NCBI GenBank assembly: GCA_017415425.1
Contig: JAFQGT010000013.1
Location: 41,755 to 105,754, forward strand
Direction: 5' to 3'
From: Oscillospiraceae bacterium
Lineage (GTDB): Bacteria > Bacillota > Clostridia > Oscillospirales > Oscillospiraceae
DNA: 64,000 nucleotides
The position numbers were made by a program, and so were the translations under genes. Below are positions 47,842 through 57,245 of this stretch, piece by piece (positions within the stretch are counted from its first letter, which is position 1; each line of letters opens with the position of its first letter). Below the pieces are notes generated by a model, which was not told the origin of the DNA, did no database searches, and was given only the letters and a program-made list of their open reading frames with translations.

Positions 47842-47858
47842 TGAGGTTCCTCCCTCGA

Positions 47859-48341
47859 TTATTCTTCCTCGTCGTCACCCATCAGTTCTTCTTCTGTGAG
47901 ATACTGCTCCATCAGCTGAGTGTAGAGGATGCCGTCCAGGTGATCCAGCTCGTGGCAGAAGCAGCGAGCGATCAATTCCTCACCCTCGGCCTCGTACCAA
48001 TTGCCATTCCGATCCTGCGCCCGGACCTTAGCATAGTATGGCCGTTTTACAAGACCATATTTACCAGGCACACTCAGACACCCTTCCGCGCCTTCCTGCT
48101 CTCCATCGGTCTCCACCAGTGTAGGGTTCACCAGTTCCAGGATCTCCTCCCCGGTATCCACCAACACCACTCGGCGCAAAATGCCCACCTGCGGGGCCGC
48201 CAGACCCACACCGCCGGACTCGATCAAAGTGTCCTTCATATCGTCCAGTAATCTGTGCAGTTTGGCATCAAAATTCACAACTACCTTGCATACCTTATGC
48301 AGCGCCGGTTCTTGATCTGTCAAAATATTCCGAAGTGCCAT
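47859..48341 (-). CDS. def: Peptide deformylase
   Basis: A 160-residue metallo-enzyme that removes the formyl group from nascent proteins. All three motifs are present: GGVGLAAPQVG, EGCLSVPG and CHELDHLDG with the metal-binding HExxH. The acidic tail (GDDEEE) is unremarkable. Located between priA and fmt. Start 48341 is 12 bases after the priA stop. Confidence 0.98.
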   Translation of the reverse strand: MALRNILTDQEPALHKVCKVVVNFDAKLHRLLDDMKDTLIESGGVGLAAPQVGILRRVVLVDTGEEILELVNPTLVETDGEQEGAEGCLSVPGKYGLVKRPYYAKVRAQDRNGNWYEAEGEELIARCFCHELDHLDGILYTQLMEQYLTEEELMGDDEEE

Positions 48342-48353
48342 AGTCGTTCCTCT

Positions 48354-50801
48354 CTAATCAAATCCGTTTACATCGATAAAGACGGACACGCCCCGGTTCT
48401 CTCGATCCTGAGAGAACTGTCGCAGCAGATGCGCCAGAAGCAGCCGCAAGGGCCGGGTCATTTTGCATCGCAGGGTCAACCGATAACGGAAATTATAGTT
48501 TATCTTGGGCACGGGACAAGGGGCTGGCCCCAGAACCGTACAAGTCTCGTTTTGATACATAGGCTCCTGCAACAGCTGCTGCAGGCTGGCCTTCAGCTTT
48601 GCCGCTCCGTGCAGAACCCGCCGCTCCTCCTGTCCGATCAGGGTGATCTCTGCCAGATCACCAAAAGGCGGGCAGCTCTGCATTTTCCGAAGACCGATCT
48701 CCATCTGGTAGAAGCTGTCATAATTTTGCTCCGCTGCCAGGGTGATCACATTATGCCCCGGCACAAAAGTCTGAATCATCGCCCGTCCGGCAGTATCTCC
48801 CCGACCGGCGCGTCCTACCACCTGGGTAAGCATATTAAACGTATTTTCCGCAGCACGATAGCTGTCGGTATACAATCCCAGATCTCCATCCAGCACGCCC
48901 ACCAGCGTTACATCCGGCAAATTCAGTCCCTTGGCAACCATCTGGGTGCCGATCAGTACCGGAATATGCTCTTGCTGGAAGCGATCTAAGATCATCTCGT
49001 GGGTATTGGTGGCAGATACGGTATCCGCGTCCATCCGCTGCACCCGAATATCGGAAAAACGGCTTTCCAGCTCCTGCTGGACTTTCTGTGTGCCCACGCC
49101 CATCCGTTTCATTGGGCCGCCGCAGTTGGGACAGCGGGTGGGAGCAGGCTGAGAAAAGCCACAGTAGTGGCACATCAGTCGCTCATTGGCGCTGTGATAG
49201 GTCAGCCGCGCGTTACAGCGGGGACATTCAGGACTCTCCCGGCAATCCACACACACCAACGCCCGGCTGTTACCCCGGCGGTTCAAAAACAAAATTGCCT
49301 GCTTGCCTGAGCGCTCCGTATCCCGAATGGCATTCTGCAATGGTAGGCTTAAGGACAGATCATTGCCCAGCTTCAGCTCTTCCTTCATATCCACGATCTC
49401 TACCTTGGGCAGCGCCCGACCGCCAAAGCGGTTTTGCAGGCGGTAGAGGGTATGGGTGCCGGATTTGGCGTGAAACATTGTTTCGATACTGGGGGTCGCA
49501 GAGCCCAACAACACCAGTGCCTGTTCCTTCACGCCCCGCCAAATAGCAATATCCCGGGCGTGATACCGGGGGGCATTTTCGGATTTATAGGAATGCTCCT
49601 GCTCCTCGTCCAGAATCAGCAGACCCAGATTGGGACAGGGGGCAAACACCGCTGAGCGAGTGCCCACAATGACCTTGGCTTCTCCGGAGCGAACCCGTTT
49701 CCACTGGTCATAGCGTTCGGTAACCGGCAGGCTACTGTGGAGCACCGCCACCGCATCTCCGAAGTAGCCGGCCATACGGCCAAGCAGCTGGGGAGTCAGA
49801 GCAATTTCCGGCACTAAGAGCACCGCCTGTTTGCCCATATCCAGGGTTTTTTGAATCAATCGAATATAAACAGCAGTCTTTCCCGAACCGGTAACGCCGT
49901 ATAAAAGCGCACTGCCAGGAGTCTGCTGCTCCATTTGGGCAGCCAGTCCATCAAAAGCTGCCTGCTGTTCATCATTGAGCGTCAGCGGGCCATCCGGCAC
50001 TTCCGACCGGATCTGCCGGCAACGGAGGACCTCCCGCTGGGTCAGCGTCAAATATCCCATCTCTGCCAAACGGCGTACTGTGGCAGACTTGGCACCGGTA
50101 AAATAGCAGATCTCCTTCACAGGGGCAGCGCCCGCAGTACACAGCAGTTCCAACACACTGCGCTGCATCGCCGCGCTTTTGGGCCGATGGGATGCATATT
50201 CCAGGGCTTCCTCCGCAGGAACGGCCAGAGTGGCGACTTGCTCCTGCTTGTCGCCGGTTCTGCGCAAGAAATCCCGGTGGGCGGTGATCCACTTCTTTTT
50301 CAGAAGATAAGCCACAGCCTGTTCAAAATCTTCCTCGCAAGGCAGCGCGCTCCGCAGCACCTTGCCGTCGGTCTGGCCACCGCAATCCAGCAGCAGCTGC
50401 AAAAGGCATTGGGCGTTGCATTGACGGAGATTTTTCTCCTGCCAGCTGCGATCTTCCGTCAGGGCATAGGTATCCTGACTTTGAAACCACAGACCTGCAG
50501 GCAGCATCACCCGGACCGCATCGTAAAAGGTACAGAAATACCGTTCCCGCATAAACGCTGCCAGACGCAGCATCGTACCGCTCAACAACGGCGTTTCATC
50601 CAGCGGCCTTTCGATGGACTTCAGCCCTTCAGGACTGCCTTGTTCGACTGAGAGCACCACGCCCTCTGTGTGGCGATTGCTACGGCCGAAGGGTACGATG
50701 ACCCGCATACCGGGTAAAACACCCATTTCCTCCGGATAAAAGTAGGAATAGGGCTTATCAATGGCAAAATTAGCCGCCGAAACAGCAATTTTTGCAATCA
50801 T
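48354..50801 (-). CDS. priA: Primosomal replication-restart helicase PriA
   Basis: An 815-residue DEXH helicase. ATG 50801 follows GAGGAGG. The N-terminal DNA-binding domain (about 1-195), winged helix, then Walker A GVTGSGKTAVY, DEEQEHSYK (Walker B), the zinc region CVDCRESPECPRCNARLTYH followed by a second Cys set (CHYCGF, CPNCGG), GTQMVAKGLNLPDVTLVGV and the C-terminal domain. It restarts stalled replication forks. It precedes def and follows rpoZ in the cluster. Confidence 0.97.
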   Translation of the reverse strand: MIAKIAVSAANFAIDKPYSYFYPEEMGVLPGMRVIVPFGRSNRHTEGVVLSVEQGSPEGLKSIERPLDETPLLSGTMLRLAAFMRERYFCTFYDAVRVMLPAGLWFQSQDTYALTEDRSWQEKNLRQCNAQCLLQLLLDCGGQTDGKVLRSALPCEEDFEQAVAYLLKKKWITAHRDFLRRTGDKQEQVATLAVPAEEALEYASHRPKSAAMQRSVLELLCTAGAAPVKEICYFTGAKSATVRRLAEMGYLTLTQREVLRCRQIRSEVPDGPLTLNDEQQAAFDGLAAQMEQQTPGSALLYGVTGSGKTAVYIRLIQKTLDMGKQAVLLVPEIALTPQLLGRMAGYFGDAVAVLHSSLPVTERYDQWKRVRSGEAKVIVGTRSAVFAPCPNLGLLILDEEQEHSYKSENAPRYHARDIAIWRGVKEQALVLLGSATPSIETMFHAKSGTHTLYRLQNRFGGRALPKVEIVDMKEELKLGNDLSLSLPLQNAIRDTERSGKQAILFLNRRGNSRALVCVDCRESPECPRCNARLTYHSANERLMCHYCGFSQPAPTRCPNCGGPMKRMGVGTQKVQQELESRFSDIRVQRMDADTVSATNTHEMILDRFQQEHIPVLIGTQMVAKGLNLPDVTLVGVLDGDLGLYTDSYRAAENTFNMLTQVVGRAGRGDTAGRAMIQTFVPGHNVITLAAEQNYDSFYQMEIGLRKMQSCPPFGDLAEITLIGQEERRVLHGAAKLKASLQQLLQEPMYQNETCTVLGPAPCPVPKINYNFRYRLTLRCKMTRPLRLLLAHLLRQFSQDRENRGVSVFIDVNGFD

Positions 50802-50858
50802 ACAGCCCCTCCTCACTTTCTATGGACAGCAGAGGATTACACCTCTGCTGTAGGATTA

Positions 50859-51065
50859 TCAATGCCTATAATATTCCTTTAAGGTTGCGGAAAGCTTGCC
50901 TTCCGCAACTTCCCGAATTGCCAAAGTCACAGGCTTCTCAGTCAGTTCTTCCTGCATCTCTTCCGCTTCGGAAGCAATCTGTCTTGCCCGGTCGGCAACC
51001 ACATTTACCAGCAGGTAACGGCTATCCACATACTTCAGCATATCTGCTACAGGGGGGTACAACAT
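50859..51065 (-). CDS. rpoZ: RNA polymerase omega subunit
   Basis: A 68-residue omega subunit: the N-terminal LYPPVADMLKYVDSRYLLV and RARQI motif match the conserved omega core, and EKPVTLAIREVAEGKL the C-terminal part. The position directly after gmk is the usual Firmicutes order. It assists RNA polymerase assembly. Confidence 0.93.
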   Translation of the reverse strand: MLYPPVADMLKYVDSRYLLVNVVADRARQIASEAEEMQEELTEKPVTLAIREVAEGKLSATLKEYYRH

Positions 51066-51083
51066 AATCTATTTCCTCCATTT

Positions 51084-51641
51084 TCAGTCCGCCTCTCGGG
51101 CGATGATTTGTAAAATTTTATCGGCGCAGGTATCTACCCGGTCATTGATCACAATATGATCGTACTGCCTGCTCTGCTCCATTTCCCAGGCGACCCGCTT
51201 CTGGCGCACCTGGATCTGTTCCTCAGAGGTATCGCCCCTTCCACGAAGTCGGCTCTCCAGTTCCGCAAGAGACGGAGGCGCAATAAAGATCAGCACCGCG
51301 TCTTGTCGCTCCCGACGGACATTGAATGCGCCGTTTGGCTCGATATCCAGAATCACATTGCCTGTCAGAAGCTTTTCTTCCAGCTGTGCCTTGGGTGTTC
51401 CGTAGAAGTTCTCCATATGGGCGTCGTATTCCAAGAACTCGTTATTGGCGATCATCTTCCGGAACTTTTCTTTTGTCACAAAATAGTAACTGACGCCGTC
51501 GATCTCACCAGAACGGGGGCTGCGGGTGGTGGCAGAGACAGAGAATTGCAGATCTTTTCTTGCCGCCATCACTTTGGCAAGAACTGTACTCTTTCCCACG
51601 CCGGAAGCACCGGAGATCACAAACAATCTTCCTTTAGACAT
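51084..51641 (-). CDS. gmk: Guanylate kinase
   Basis: A 185-residue enzyme phosphorylating GMP to GDP. ATG 51641 follows GGAGGAGC and overlaps remA by eight bases. Motifs: [12 protein letters not shown] (P-loop), [18 protein letters not shown] (GMP-binding), [15 protein letters not shown], and [14 protein letters not shown]. Normal length (about 190-205). The step feeds GTP pools that also serve the guanine-regulated operon elsewhere in the window. Confidence 0.97.
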   Translation of the reverse strand: MSKGRLFVISGASGVGKSTVLAKVMAARKDLQFSVSATTRSPRSGEIDGVSYYFVTKEKFRKMIANNEFLEYDAHMENFYGTPKAQLEEKLLTGNVILDIEPNGAFNVRRERQDAVLIFIAPPSLAELESRLRGRGDTSEEQIQVRQKRVAWEMEQSRQYDHIVINDRVDTCADKILQIIAREAD

Positions 51642-51891
51642 CTTTCTGCTCCTCCTGCTTCTCTCCCCATCTGGCGCCCAGCACATCCGGTGTCAGAGCA
51701 GACAAAATCACGTGGTCCGTATCCATCAGAATCACCGCTTTGGTCTTTCGTCCGTAGGAAGCATCGATCAGCATCCCCCGGTCTCTGGCTTCCTGGATCA
51801 CACGCTTAATGGGAGCTGAGTCCGGCTCCACAATGGCCAATACACGCTGAGCGGCCACCATACTTCCAAAACCAATTCCAATCAGTTTCAT
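51634..51891 (-). CDS. remA: RemA-type DNA-binding regulator (DUF370)
   Basis: An 85-residue protein of the extracellular matrix regulator RemA/YlzA family. It has [18 protein letters not shown], the Arg-rich [19 protein letters not shown] and [20 protein letters not shown], the family core. RemA forms ring oligomers that bind DNA upstream of matrix and osmoprotection genes in Bacillus. ATG 51891 was chosen since MKLIGIG is the family N terminus. Located between yicC and gmk as usual in Firmicutes. Confidence 0.93.
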   Translation of the reverse strand: MKLIGIGFGSMVAAQRVLAIVEPDSAPIKRVIQEARDRGMLIDASYGRKTKAVILMDTDHVILSALTPDVLGARWGEKQEEQKDV

Positions 51892-51898
51892 ATCTGCC

Positions 51899-52777
51899 TC
51901 ACTCAATATTCTGGGTCTGTTCCCGGATCTTTTCCAGTTCGGCCTTGATCTCCACCACGATTCGTGTCAACTTCACATCGGTGCATTTCGAGCCGATGGT
52001 GTTGGCCTCCCTGTTCATTTCCTGCAGCAGGAAGTCCAGCTTCCGGCCCACGGCACCGCCGGTGCTAAGCATTGTGTTCATCTGCTGCAAATGGCTGCGC
52101 AGACGGACAGTCTCCTCGTCCACAGCAACCTTGTCCGCAAAGATGGCAGCCTCCGTCAGAATGCGACTCTCATCAATAGCGATATTTGCCAGCACTTCCT
52201 TTAGTTTATTCTCCAGGCGGGTGCGATAGTCTACAACTGTCTGAGAATTTCCCTGCTCTACCTGGCTAACCAAAGAAAGGATGGTCTCGCCCCGGCTGCG
52301 CAGATCCCGATCCAGAGCCTGTCCCTCAGCCTCGCGCATAGCATTATAACCTTCCAGAGCCTTGTTTACCACGCCCATCAGATCAGCCAGCAACTGCTGC
52401 TCATCCACCTGGGGTTTTTCCAATACAAACACCTCGGGCAGCCGGGAAAGGCTGCTGGTGGTGGCATCATTCTGGACACCAAACTCCTCTGTCATCCGCT
52501 GCATAGCAGACAGATAGCTCTTCAGCACCTCGGTGTTCAGTGTTACCTGCACCTCATCGCCGCCCTCACTGCGGACGGTGATGAACACATCCACCTTACC
52601 CCGGGAAATGGCGTTTTTCACAGCCTGTTTCACCGCGTCCTCACCAAAGGACAAAATTCTGGGAAGGCGGACGGAACAGTCCAGATAACGGTTGTTCACG
52701 GAGCGCAGCTCCACGGTAAATTCCCGGCCGTTTACCACTTCCACGGCACGGCCGTAGCCGGTCATACTCTTGATCAA
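51899..52777 (-). CDS. yicC: YicC-family endoribonuclease
   Basis: A 292-residue protein. The likely start is TTG 52777, giving (M)[10 protein letters not shown] as in the family, after GAGGAAGAG; the open frame runs on into the mobile element upstream. Conserved parts: SMTGYGRA, the [18 protein letters not shown] segment, and the C-terminal [25 protein letters not shown] with [15 protein letters not shown] at the end. YicC proteins are endoribonucleases involved in small-RNA decay in E. coli. Here the gene begins the yicC-remA-gmk-rpoZ-priA run, and its upstream region is occupied by a miniature inverted-repeat element starting 20 bases away. Confidence 0.93.
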   Translation of the reverse strand: MIKSMTGYGRAVEVVNGREFTVELRSVNNRYLDCSVRLPRILSFGEDAVKQAVKNAISRGKVDVFITVRSEGGDEVQVTLNTEVLKSYLSAMQRMTEEFGVQNDATTSSLSRLPEVFVLEKPQVDEQQLLADLMGVVNKALEGYNAMREAEGQALDRDLRSRGETILSLVSQVEQGNSQTVVDYRTRLENKLKEVLANIAIDESRILTEAAIFADKVAVDEETVRLRSHLQQMNTMLSTGGAVGRKLDFLLQEMNREANTIGSKCTDVKLTRIVVEIKAELEKIREQTQNIE

Positions 52778-52797
52778 GTCTCTTCCTCTTTTCCTTA

Positions 52798-53067
52798 GCC
52801 TGAGCAATATAATCCGAACACGCCTGAGTGGGCGTCTGATTGGCTCAAACTTCCTTTTATTCATTGATGGGCGTCAGCCCATCTGCTTCATATAAGATCG
52901 CCCGATCCAATCATTCATCCCCCTCAGGTCGAAGATTTCTGAACTGTGCGGTCGGTTTGAGGCGAGGCGTCGCTTTGCAGACGGGCTTTGTGCCCTTCAA
53001 GAAGCGACAACGATGCATCGGGGCGACCCCACTGTTCAGAAACGGGTTCGGGTTATATTGCTCAGGC
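52798..53067. mobile_element. Miniature inverted-repeat element flanked by TA
   Basis: A 270-base element with terminal inverted repeats of about 22 bases, reading GCCTGAGCAATATAA...CCGAAC from either end with one mismatch. Both ends are flanked by TA (52796-52797 and 53068-53069), the duplication expected from IS630/Tc1-mariner-type transposition. Internally it has a second inverted pair (TTTCTGAAC at 52936-52944 and its complement at 53034-53042) and short hairpins such as GATGGGC/GCCCATC. No convincing coding frame is present. It separates cdaR from yicC. Confidence 0.7.
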
Positions 53068-53104
53068 TAGCAGTCCGGCGGATATTCCGCCGGATATGCT
53101 CTTA

Positions 53105-54364
53105 TTACTCAGATTGTGTTGCAGGCTCCGTTTCTTCTATCACCGGCTCCTGCAAAGTGGCCGATACCTGATAGGTATCAATGGCACCCACATCCTTGTA
53201 TTTGCTGTTAATGGTAACTTGTGCCTTCATAGTAGCCGCTCCGATCTGCGCGCCGGAGAAGTCTACTGTGATAGAAATATCCGTTTCCTGCATCGCTTCC
53301 ACATCGCTGATAGGACCGCGGACCGTCACATCCAAAGCCTCTGTGATCACATCCACTTCCAGACCTTCCGGCACATTGACTGGAGTGATATTGGTGATGC
53401 GGAAGGTTTTCTTCTGCAGCTGTGGGAATTTGATCTCCACCTTCGCTTCCGTTACGGCGGTCTCATTGGTAACACCCTCCGGCAATTTAATCTCATAGCT
53501 CAGGTCCTGATCCGACAGGATCTCCGCCAGATTGATGCTGCCCAGCTCTACCGTTTCCAATTCCTCCAGATCCTTGTCGCTGCCGGATACCCAAATAGTC
53601 TTGGGGTTGATATTGATGGAACTGTTCTTTCTGGTAGCACCGCCGCCGTCAGTGACATTTAAGGTCAGTTTGATTTCTTTCATCCGCTGGATCTTCAGAG
53701 TAACGGTTACCTTCTCCACTTCTGTGGTGACCATTTCCGCATCCACTGGGTTTCCTTCCCCATCGCACAGGGTGTAGATGCACTCTTCGATCAGAAGCTC
53801 CCTTGCCTGGCTCAGATCCACCCGGATTACCGCCTTTTCCACGTTCCGCATCACGGACTCCGGACCGGAAACCGGAATGGTGGTGTGGCTAAGCTGAACA
53901 TTCTCTTTGTCGGCAATAAAGCCTGTCGGCACAGATGTTCCGCCGTAGTCGATCTCCACAGGAATATTCTTGCTGATTTTGTTTTCCACCTTAATGGTGA
54001 TCAGGTCTGTACTGGTGCTTTGCACCGTCACCGCATTGTCGGCAATGTTACCGGGATAAGCAACCGAGTAGGTCAGATTATGAGTGCCGGGTTCCCGGAT
54101 ATTCACCACGTTGGACAAAACATTGATGTTGGATTCGTTCAGTAAATTCAAATCTGTGCGGTTTCCCTTCAAAGCCAGAGTTACCACCGGATTTTCACTG
54201 ACGATCATCAGTCCCCGCTGATCCAGTGTATCGATGTTTTGCAACACCACCGGAATGTTGTAATAGGTCTTTTCCGATTCGGGACTGATCACCGTGATCA
54301 CATAAACCCACAGAGCAAAAGCAATGACAGCTGACAGTAGGATAGAGAGAATTTTATTTTTCAT
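53105..54364 (-). CDS. cdaR: CdaR/YbbR-domain regulator of diadenylate cyclase
   Basis: A 419-residue exported protein with one N-terminal membrane helix (ILSILLSAVIAFALWVYVITV, about 4-24) and about four YbbR repeats of roughly 80-90 residues outside the membrane (first from EKTYYNIPVVLQN). The C terminus is acidic. CdaR binds and modulates CdaA. It overlaps the cdaA gene by 11 bases. A short hairpin (53075-53094) without a T run follows, then the mobile element. Confidence 0.94.
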   Translation of the reverse strand: MKNKILSILLSAVIAFALWVYVITVISPESEKTYYNIPVVLQNIDTLDQRGLMIVSENPVVTLALKGNRTDLNLLNESNINVLSNVVNIREPGTHNLTYSVAYPGNIADNAVTVQSTSTDLITIKVENKISKNIPVEIDYGGTSVPTGFIADKENVQLSHTTIPVSGPESVMRNVEKAVIRVDLSQARELLIEECIYTLCDGEGNPVDAEMVTTEVEKVTVTLKIQRMKEIKLTLNVTDGGGATRKNSSININPKTIWVSGSDKDLEELETVELGSINLAEILSDQDLSYEIKLPEGVTNETAVTEAKVEIKFPQLQKKTFRITNITPVNVPEGLEVDVITEALDVTVRGPISDVEAMQETDISITVDFSGAQIGAATMKAQVTINSKYKDVGAIDTYQVSATLQEPVIEETEPATQSE

Positions 54365-55229
54365 CGTTGCTTCCCCCCTTATCCTTTTTCTGTAGCATTT
54401 GCGTCAATTTTACCGTCAAACTCTTCTGCGGAACCTCTTCATCGGGACACAGCTCATTCCGCAGCAAGCGTTCCAATGTTTGTGCAGCCAGATGGCGCTT
54501 CAGCATACCGCCCACCGCCACGGAAATGGCACCAGTCTCCTCAGAAACCACCACCACCACAGCATCGGATACCTCACTCATACCGACCGCCGCACGATGC
54601 CGAGTTCCCAGATCCAGGCTGAGCCGCTCACTTTCCGACAACGGCAGCACACAGCCTGCCGCAGTGATCATACCGTCGCGGATGATCATAGCGCCGTCGT
54701 GGAGCGCAGCTTTCGGGAAAAAGATGTTCCGGATCAATTGCTCGGACACCTTGCCCTCGATCATCGTACCGGTCTTAAAATATTCATCCAGCCGGTTATC
54801 CCGGGCAAAGACGATCAGTGCACCCACTCGCTCCCGGCTCATACTTTCGCAGGCACGAACCGTCTGGGCAATGATCTGCTCCATCTCCTGCTGGGGTTTT
54901 CTGGTGCCCAGAAACGTGGTCAGCTTCACATAGCTTAAATGATCGATCATCCGGCGCAGCTCCGGCTGAAACAACACCACCAACGCGATCAAGCCAACCG
55001 CAAACACCTGATTGATGATGAAATTCAACACATTCAATCCCAGCGCATTGGGACCTGTTATCCAGGAAATGATCAGAGCGATCACCAGAATCCGGGCGAT
55101 CCGCATTGTGCCGCTGGATTTCAACAGAGGCAACAGCTTATAAATCAGAAAAGCTACGATTACAATATCCAGATAGTCCTGCCAACGCATTCCAAGGATC
55201 TGTTGACCGATTGCTTGCAAACCTTCCAT
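54354..55229 (-). CDS. cdaA: Diadenylate cyclase CdaA
   Basis: A 291-residue membrane-bound cyclase that makes c-di-AMP from two ATP. ATG 55229 was chosen after AGAGGGG; the longer frame lacks a site. Three N-terminal membrane helices (about 18-105) are followed by the DAC domain with KAALHDGAMIIRDG (DGA motif) and LGTRHRAAVGMSE (RHR motif). c-di-AMP controls potassium, osmotic balance and cell-wall status. The usual third gene, glmM, is not next to it here; the mobile element and yicC follow instead. Confidence 0.97.
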   Translation of the reverse strand: MEGLQAIGQQILGMRWQDYLDIVIVAFLIYKLLPLLKSSGTMRIARILVIALIISWITGPNALGLNVLNFIINQVFAVGLIALVVLFQPELRRMIDHLSYVKLTTFLGTRKPQQEMEQIIAQTVRACESMSRERVGALIVFARDNRLDEYFKTGTMIEGKVSEQLIRNIFFPKAALHDGAMIIRDGMITAAGCVLPLSESERLSLDLGTRHRAAVGMSEVSDAVVVVVSEETGAISVAVGGMLKRHLAAQTLERLLRNELCPDEEVPQKSLTVKLTQMLQKKDKGGSNDEK

Positions 55230-55310
55230 AATTGCCCCTCTTCTCCAGTAATTTCTATCTATTTGCCAGCACTTTTTAGCACTTGGCATAACTAGCCTAT
55301 TATCTATTCT

Positions 55311-55339
55311 ATTATAGCGGATTGTGTTTGTGATAGCAA
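55311..55339 (-). promoter_or_regulatory. SigA promoter of cdaA
   Basis: Minus strand: TTGCTA (55334-55339), 17-base spacer, TATAAT (55311-55316). Confidence 0.7.
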
Positions 55340-55357
55340 TAGTTATTCACAATTTTT

Positions 55358-56464
55358 TTACGAATAACCGGTCAGTTTTTCTGCAGCCAGCAACAGATTT
55401 CCCGTCTGCCAGGCAGCGGCATCGTGACCGAAGCTGACCCGCACCGTTCCCGTTTCCAGAGTGCCTGCGCTTTGATGGGCCAAGGGGGCGCAGTGCAGAC
55501 CTGCACGGACAGCGATCCCCTGCTGTGCCAAAATTTTCGCGGCATCCTCACAGTCCATATTGGGTACAAATGACACCGTTCCGCTCTGGTGGTCACCTGA
55601 GAACACACGCATACCCAGTTTCTTCAGTCCCTGTACGCAGCGCTGCACCTGATGCTGCTGCTTTGCCAGTATCTGCGGAATTTCTGCCTGCTGCAGATAG
55701 GCGATTCCCGCAGATAAGCCGGCGATCCCCGGTACATTCAGCGTACCGGCCTCCGCACCATCCGGTAAAAAGTCCGGCATCTGTTGCTCCCTCGACATAC
55801 TGCCGGTTCCGCCTTGTACCAGAGACACCGGCAATCCTCCACACAGCAAAAGACCGGTCCCCATAGGTCCCAGCAGACCCTTGTGACCGGGCATCGCGAT
55901 AAAATCCGCACCCAGTTCCCCCATATTCACAGGCAAAATCCCCGCGGACTGGGCGGCATCTATCACAAAGGGCACTCTGTGCAATTTGCATAATCTCGCC
56001 ATTTCCTCCACTGGCAGAATATATCCGAACACATTGGATACGTGGGTAAACACTGCCGCATCCACCCCTTGTTTCAACGCCCTCTTCCAATCTTCCAGGG
56101 TATCTTCCCAGTCAAACAGCTTGCGGCCTGCTACGATTACTTTCGCCCCCAGGGCATACAGCGGGCGGGTGACCGCATTGTGCTCAAACCCGGTGATCAG
56201 TACCCGATCACCGGGTTTTACCAATGTCCGGATGGCCATATTCAGCCCATAGGTGCACGAAGATGTCATTACCACCTGCTCCGGACTACAGGAAAACAGT
56301 TCCCCCGCCCGCTCCCGGCAACGCAGCACGGTTTTAGCTGCGGCCAGAGTGGCAGGATAACCTCCCCTGCCGGGATTGCCGCAGTTTTCCAGTGCGCAGC
56401 GCACCGCCCTGTATACCGATTCCGGTTTGTGAAAGGAGGTTGCGCCGTGATCCAGATAGGTCAT
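55358..56464 (-). CDS. Cysteine desulfurase/selenocysteine lyase-type PLP enzyme
   Basis: A 368-residue class V aminotransferase. Motifs: TYLDHGATSFHKP, FTHVSNVFGYILP, FVIDAAQSAGILPVNM, MPGHKGLLGPMGTGLL with the PLP Lys, and the active-site Cys region VRAGLHCAPLAH. It belongs to the SufS/CsdB-like group often called selenocysteine lyase-like. Its start overlaps the DUF3343 stop by four bases (ATGA). DUF3343 proteins are regarded as putative Se/S carriers, so the pair probably handles sulfur or selenium transfer. No selD or selA gene is present in the window. Confidence 0.9.
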   Translation of the reverse strand: MTYLDHGATSFHKPESVYRAVRCALENCGNPGRGGYPATLAAAKTVLRCRERAGELFSCSPEQVVMTSSCTYGLNMAIRTLVKPGDRVLITGFEHNAVTRPLYALGAKVIVAGRKLFDWEDTLEDWKRALKQGVDAAVFTHVSNVFGYILPVEEMARLCKLHRVPFVIDAAQSAGILPVNMGELGADFIAMPGHKGLLGPMGTGLLLCGGLPVSLVQGGTGSMSREQQMPDFLPDGAEAGTLNVPGIAGLSAGIAYLQQAEIPQILAKQQHQVQRCVQGLKKLGMRVFSGDHQSGTVSFVPNMDCEDAAKILAQQGIAVRAGLHCAPLAHQSAGTLETGTVRVSFGHDAAAWQTGNLLLAAEKLTGYS

Positions 56465-56715
56465 AGCCGCAATTCCTCAACTCTTCCTTCCTCTCCCAGT
56501 GAATAGGCGCTGCGGAACGACACTCCTGCGTTCCGTAGCAGAGACGCAGCCACCAGCATATCCCCGCAAGGCATCCGCAGACTGTAGCCGCAACCCTTCT
56601 CCTCCATCCATCTGGGTGTCCGCTGAATCGTACACTCCACTCCCGCCCGTCTTAACACATCTTCTGCCCGCTGGGCAGGTGTCACGGAACGGAAGGTTAT
56701 GATACAATTCTTCAT
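56461..56715 (-). CDS. DUF3343 putative Se/S carrier-like protein
   Basis: An 84-residue protein of the DUF3343 family (PF11823). ATG 56715 gives MKNCIITFRSVTPAQRAEDVL, the family start, and the conserved Cys-Gly pair occurs in KGCGYSLR (about residues 38-45). The ribosome binding site is only the GGGGGG within the 3' arm of a terminator-like hairpin. It forms a two-gene unit with the desulfurase-type enzyme, and the small thiol protein may accept the sulfur or selenium. Confidence 0.85.
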   Translation of the reverse strand: MKNCIITFRSVTPAQRAEDVLRRAGVECTIQRTPRWMEEKGCGYSLRMPCGDMLVAASLLRNAGVSFRSAYSLGEEGRVEELRL

Positions 56716-56750
56716 AAAAAACCCCCCGAACCAATTTATGTTCGGGAGGG
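56716..56750 (-). terminator. Terminator after ispF that also masks the DUF3343 start
   Basis: Minus-strand stem of ten pairs (56740-56749 with 56722-56731, one G-T pair) and a run of T ending at the DUF3343 ATG. The G-rich arm is also the only candidate ribosome binding site for that gene. Confidence 0.75.
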
Positions 56751-56771
56751 AACTTCTGTGTTGGATTTGTC

Positions 56772-57245
56772 TTAGGATTCTTCCAGCAGACACACTGCGT
56801 GGCAGGCCATACCACTGCCGTCGCCGGTGAAGCCCAGCTGTTCTTCCGTTGTGGCCTTCACATTGATCCGGGATAACTCCACCTGCAGTGCCTGGGCGAT
56901 ATTTTTCTGCATCTGGGGAATATATTCCTTTAATTTGGGCCTTTGGGCAATCATCGTCACATCCACGTTGCCCACCCGGTAACCAGCGGCGGCGATTTTA
57001 TCCGCCACCTGCATCAGCAGTTTCAGAGAATCTGCACCCTTGTATGCAGGGTCAGTGTCAGGAAAATGTCTGCCGATATCCCCCAAACCGGCGGCACCCA
57101 GCAGGGCATCGGATACTGCGTGGAGCAGAACATCCGCATCGGAGTAACCCAAAAGACCCTTTTCAAAAGGAATGGTGACACCACCCAGGATCAGATCCCG
57201 GCACTCCACCAATCTATGCACATCATATCCGTGTCCGATTCTCAT
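56772..57245 (-). CDS. ispF: 2-C-methyl-D-erythritol 2,4-cyclodiphosphate synthase
   Basis: A 157-residue enzyme of the MEP isoprenoid pathway, starting at ATG 57245 with [12 protein letters not shown] (metal Asp/His). It has [45 protein letters not shown] and the C-terminal [12 protein letters not shown]. Normal length. It overlaps the ispD stop by four bases. Confidence 0.98.
   Translation of the reverse strand: MRIGHGYDVHRLVECRDLILGGVTIPFEKGLLGYSDADVLLHAVSDALLGAAGLGDIGRHFPDTDPAYKGADSLKLLMQVADKIAAAGYRVGNVDVTMIAQRPKLKEYIPQMQKNIAQALQVELSRINVKATTEEQLGFTGDGSGMACHAVCLLEES

Noticed and set aside
52840-53662. Short plus-strand ORFs across the inverted-repeat element
   Set aside because: They have no RBS or family match and run into antisense cdaR; the element looks non-coding.
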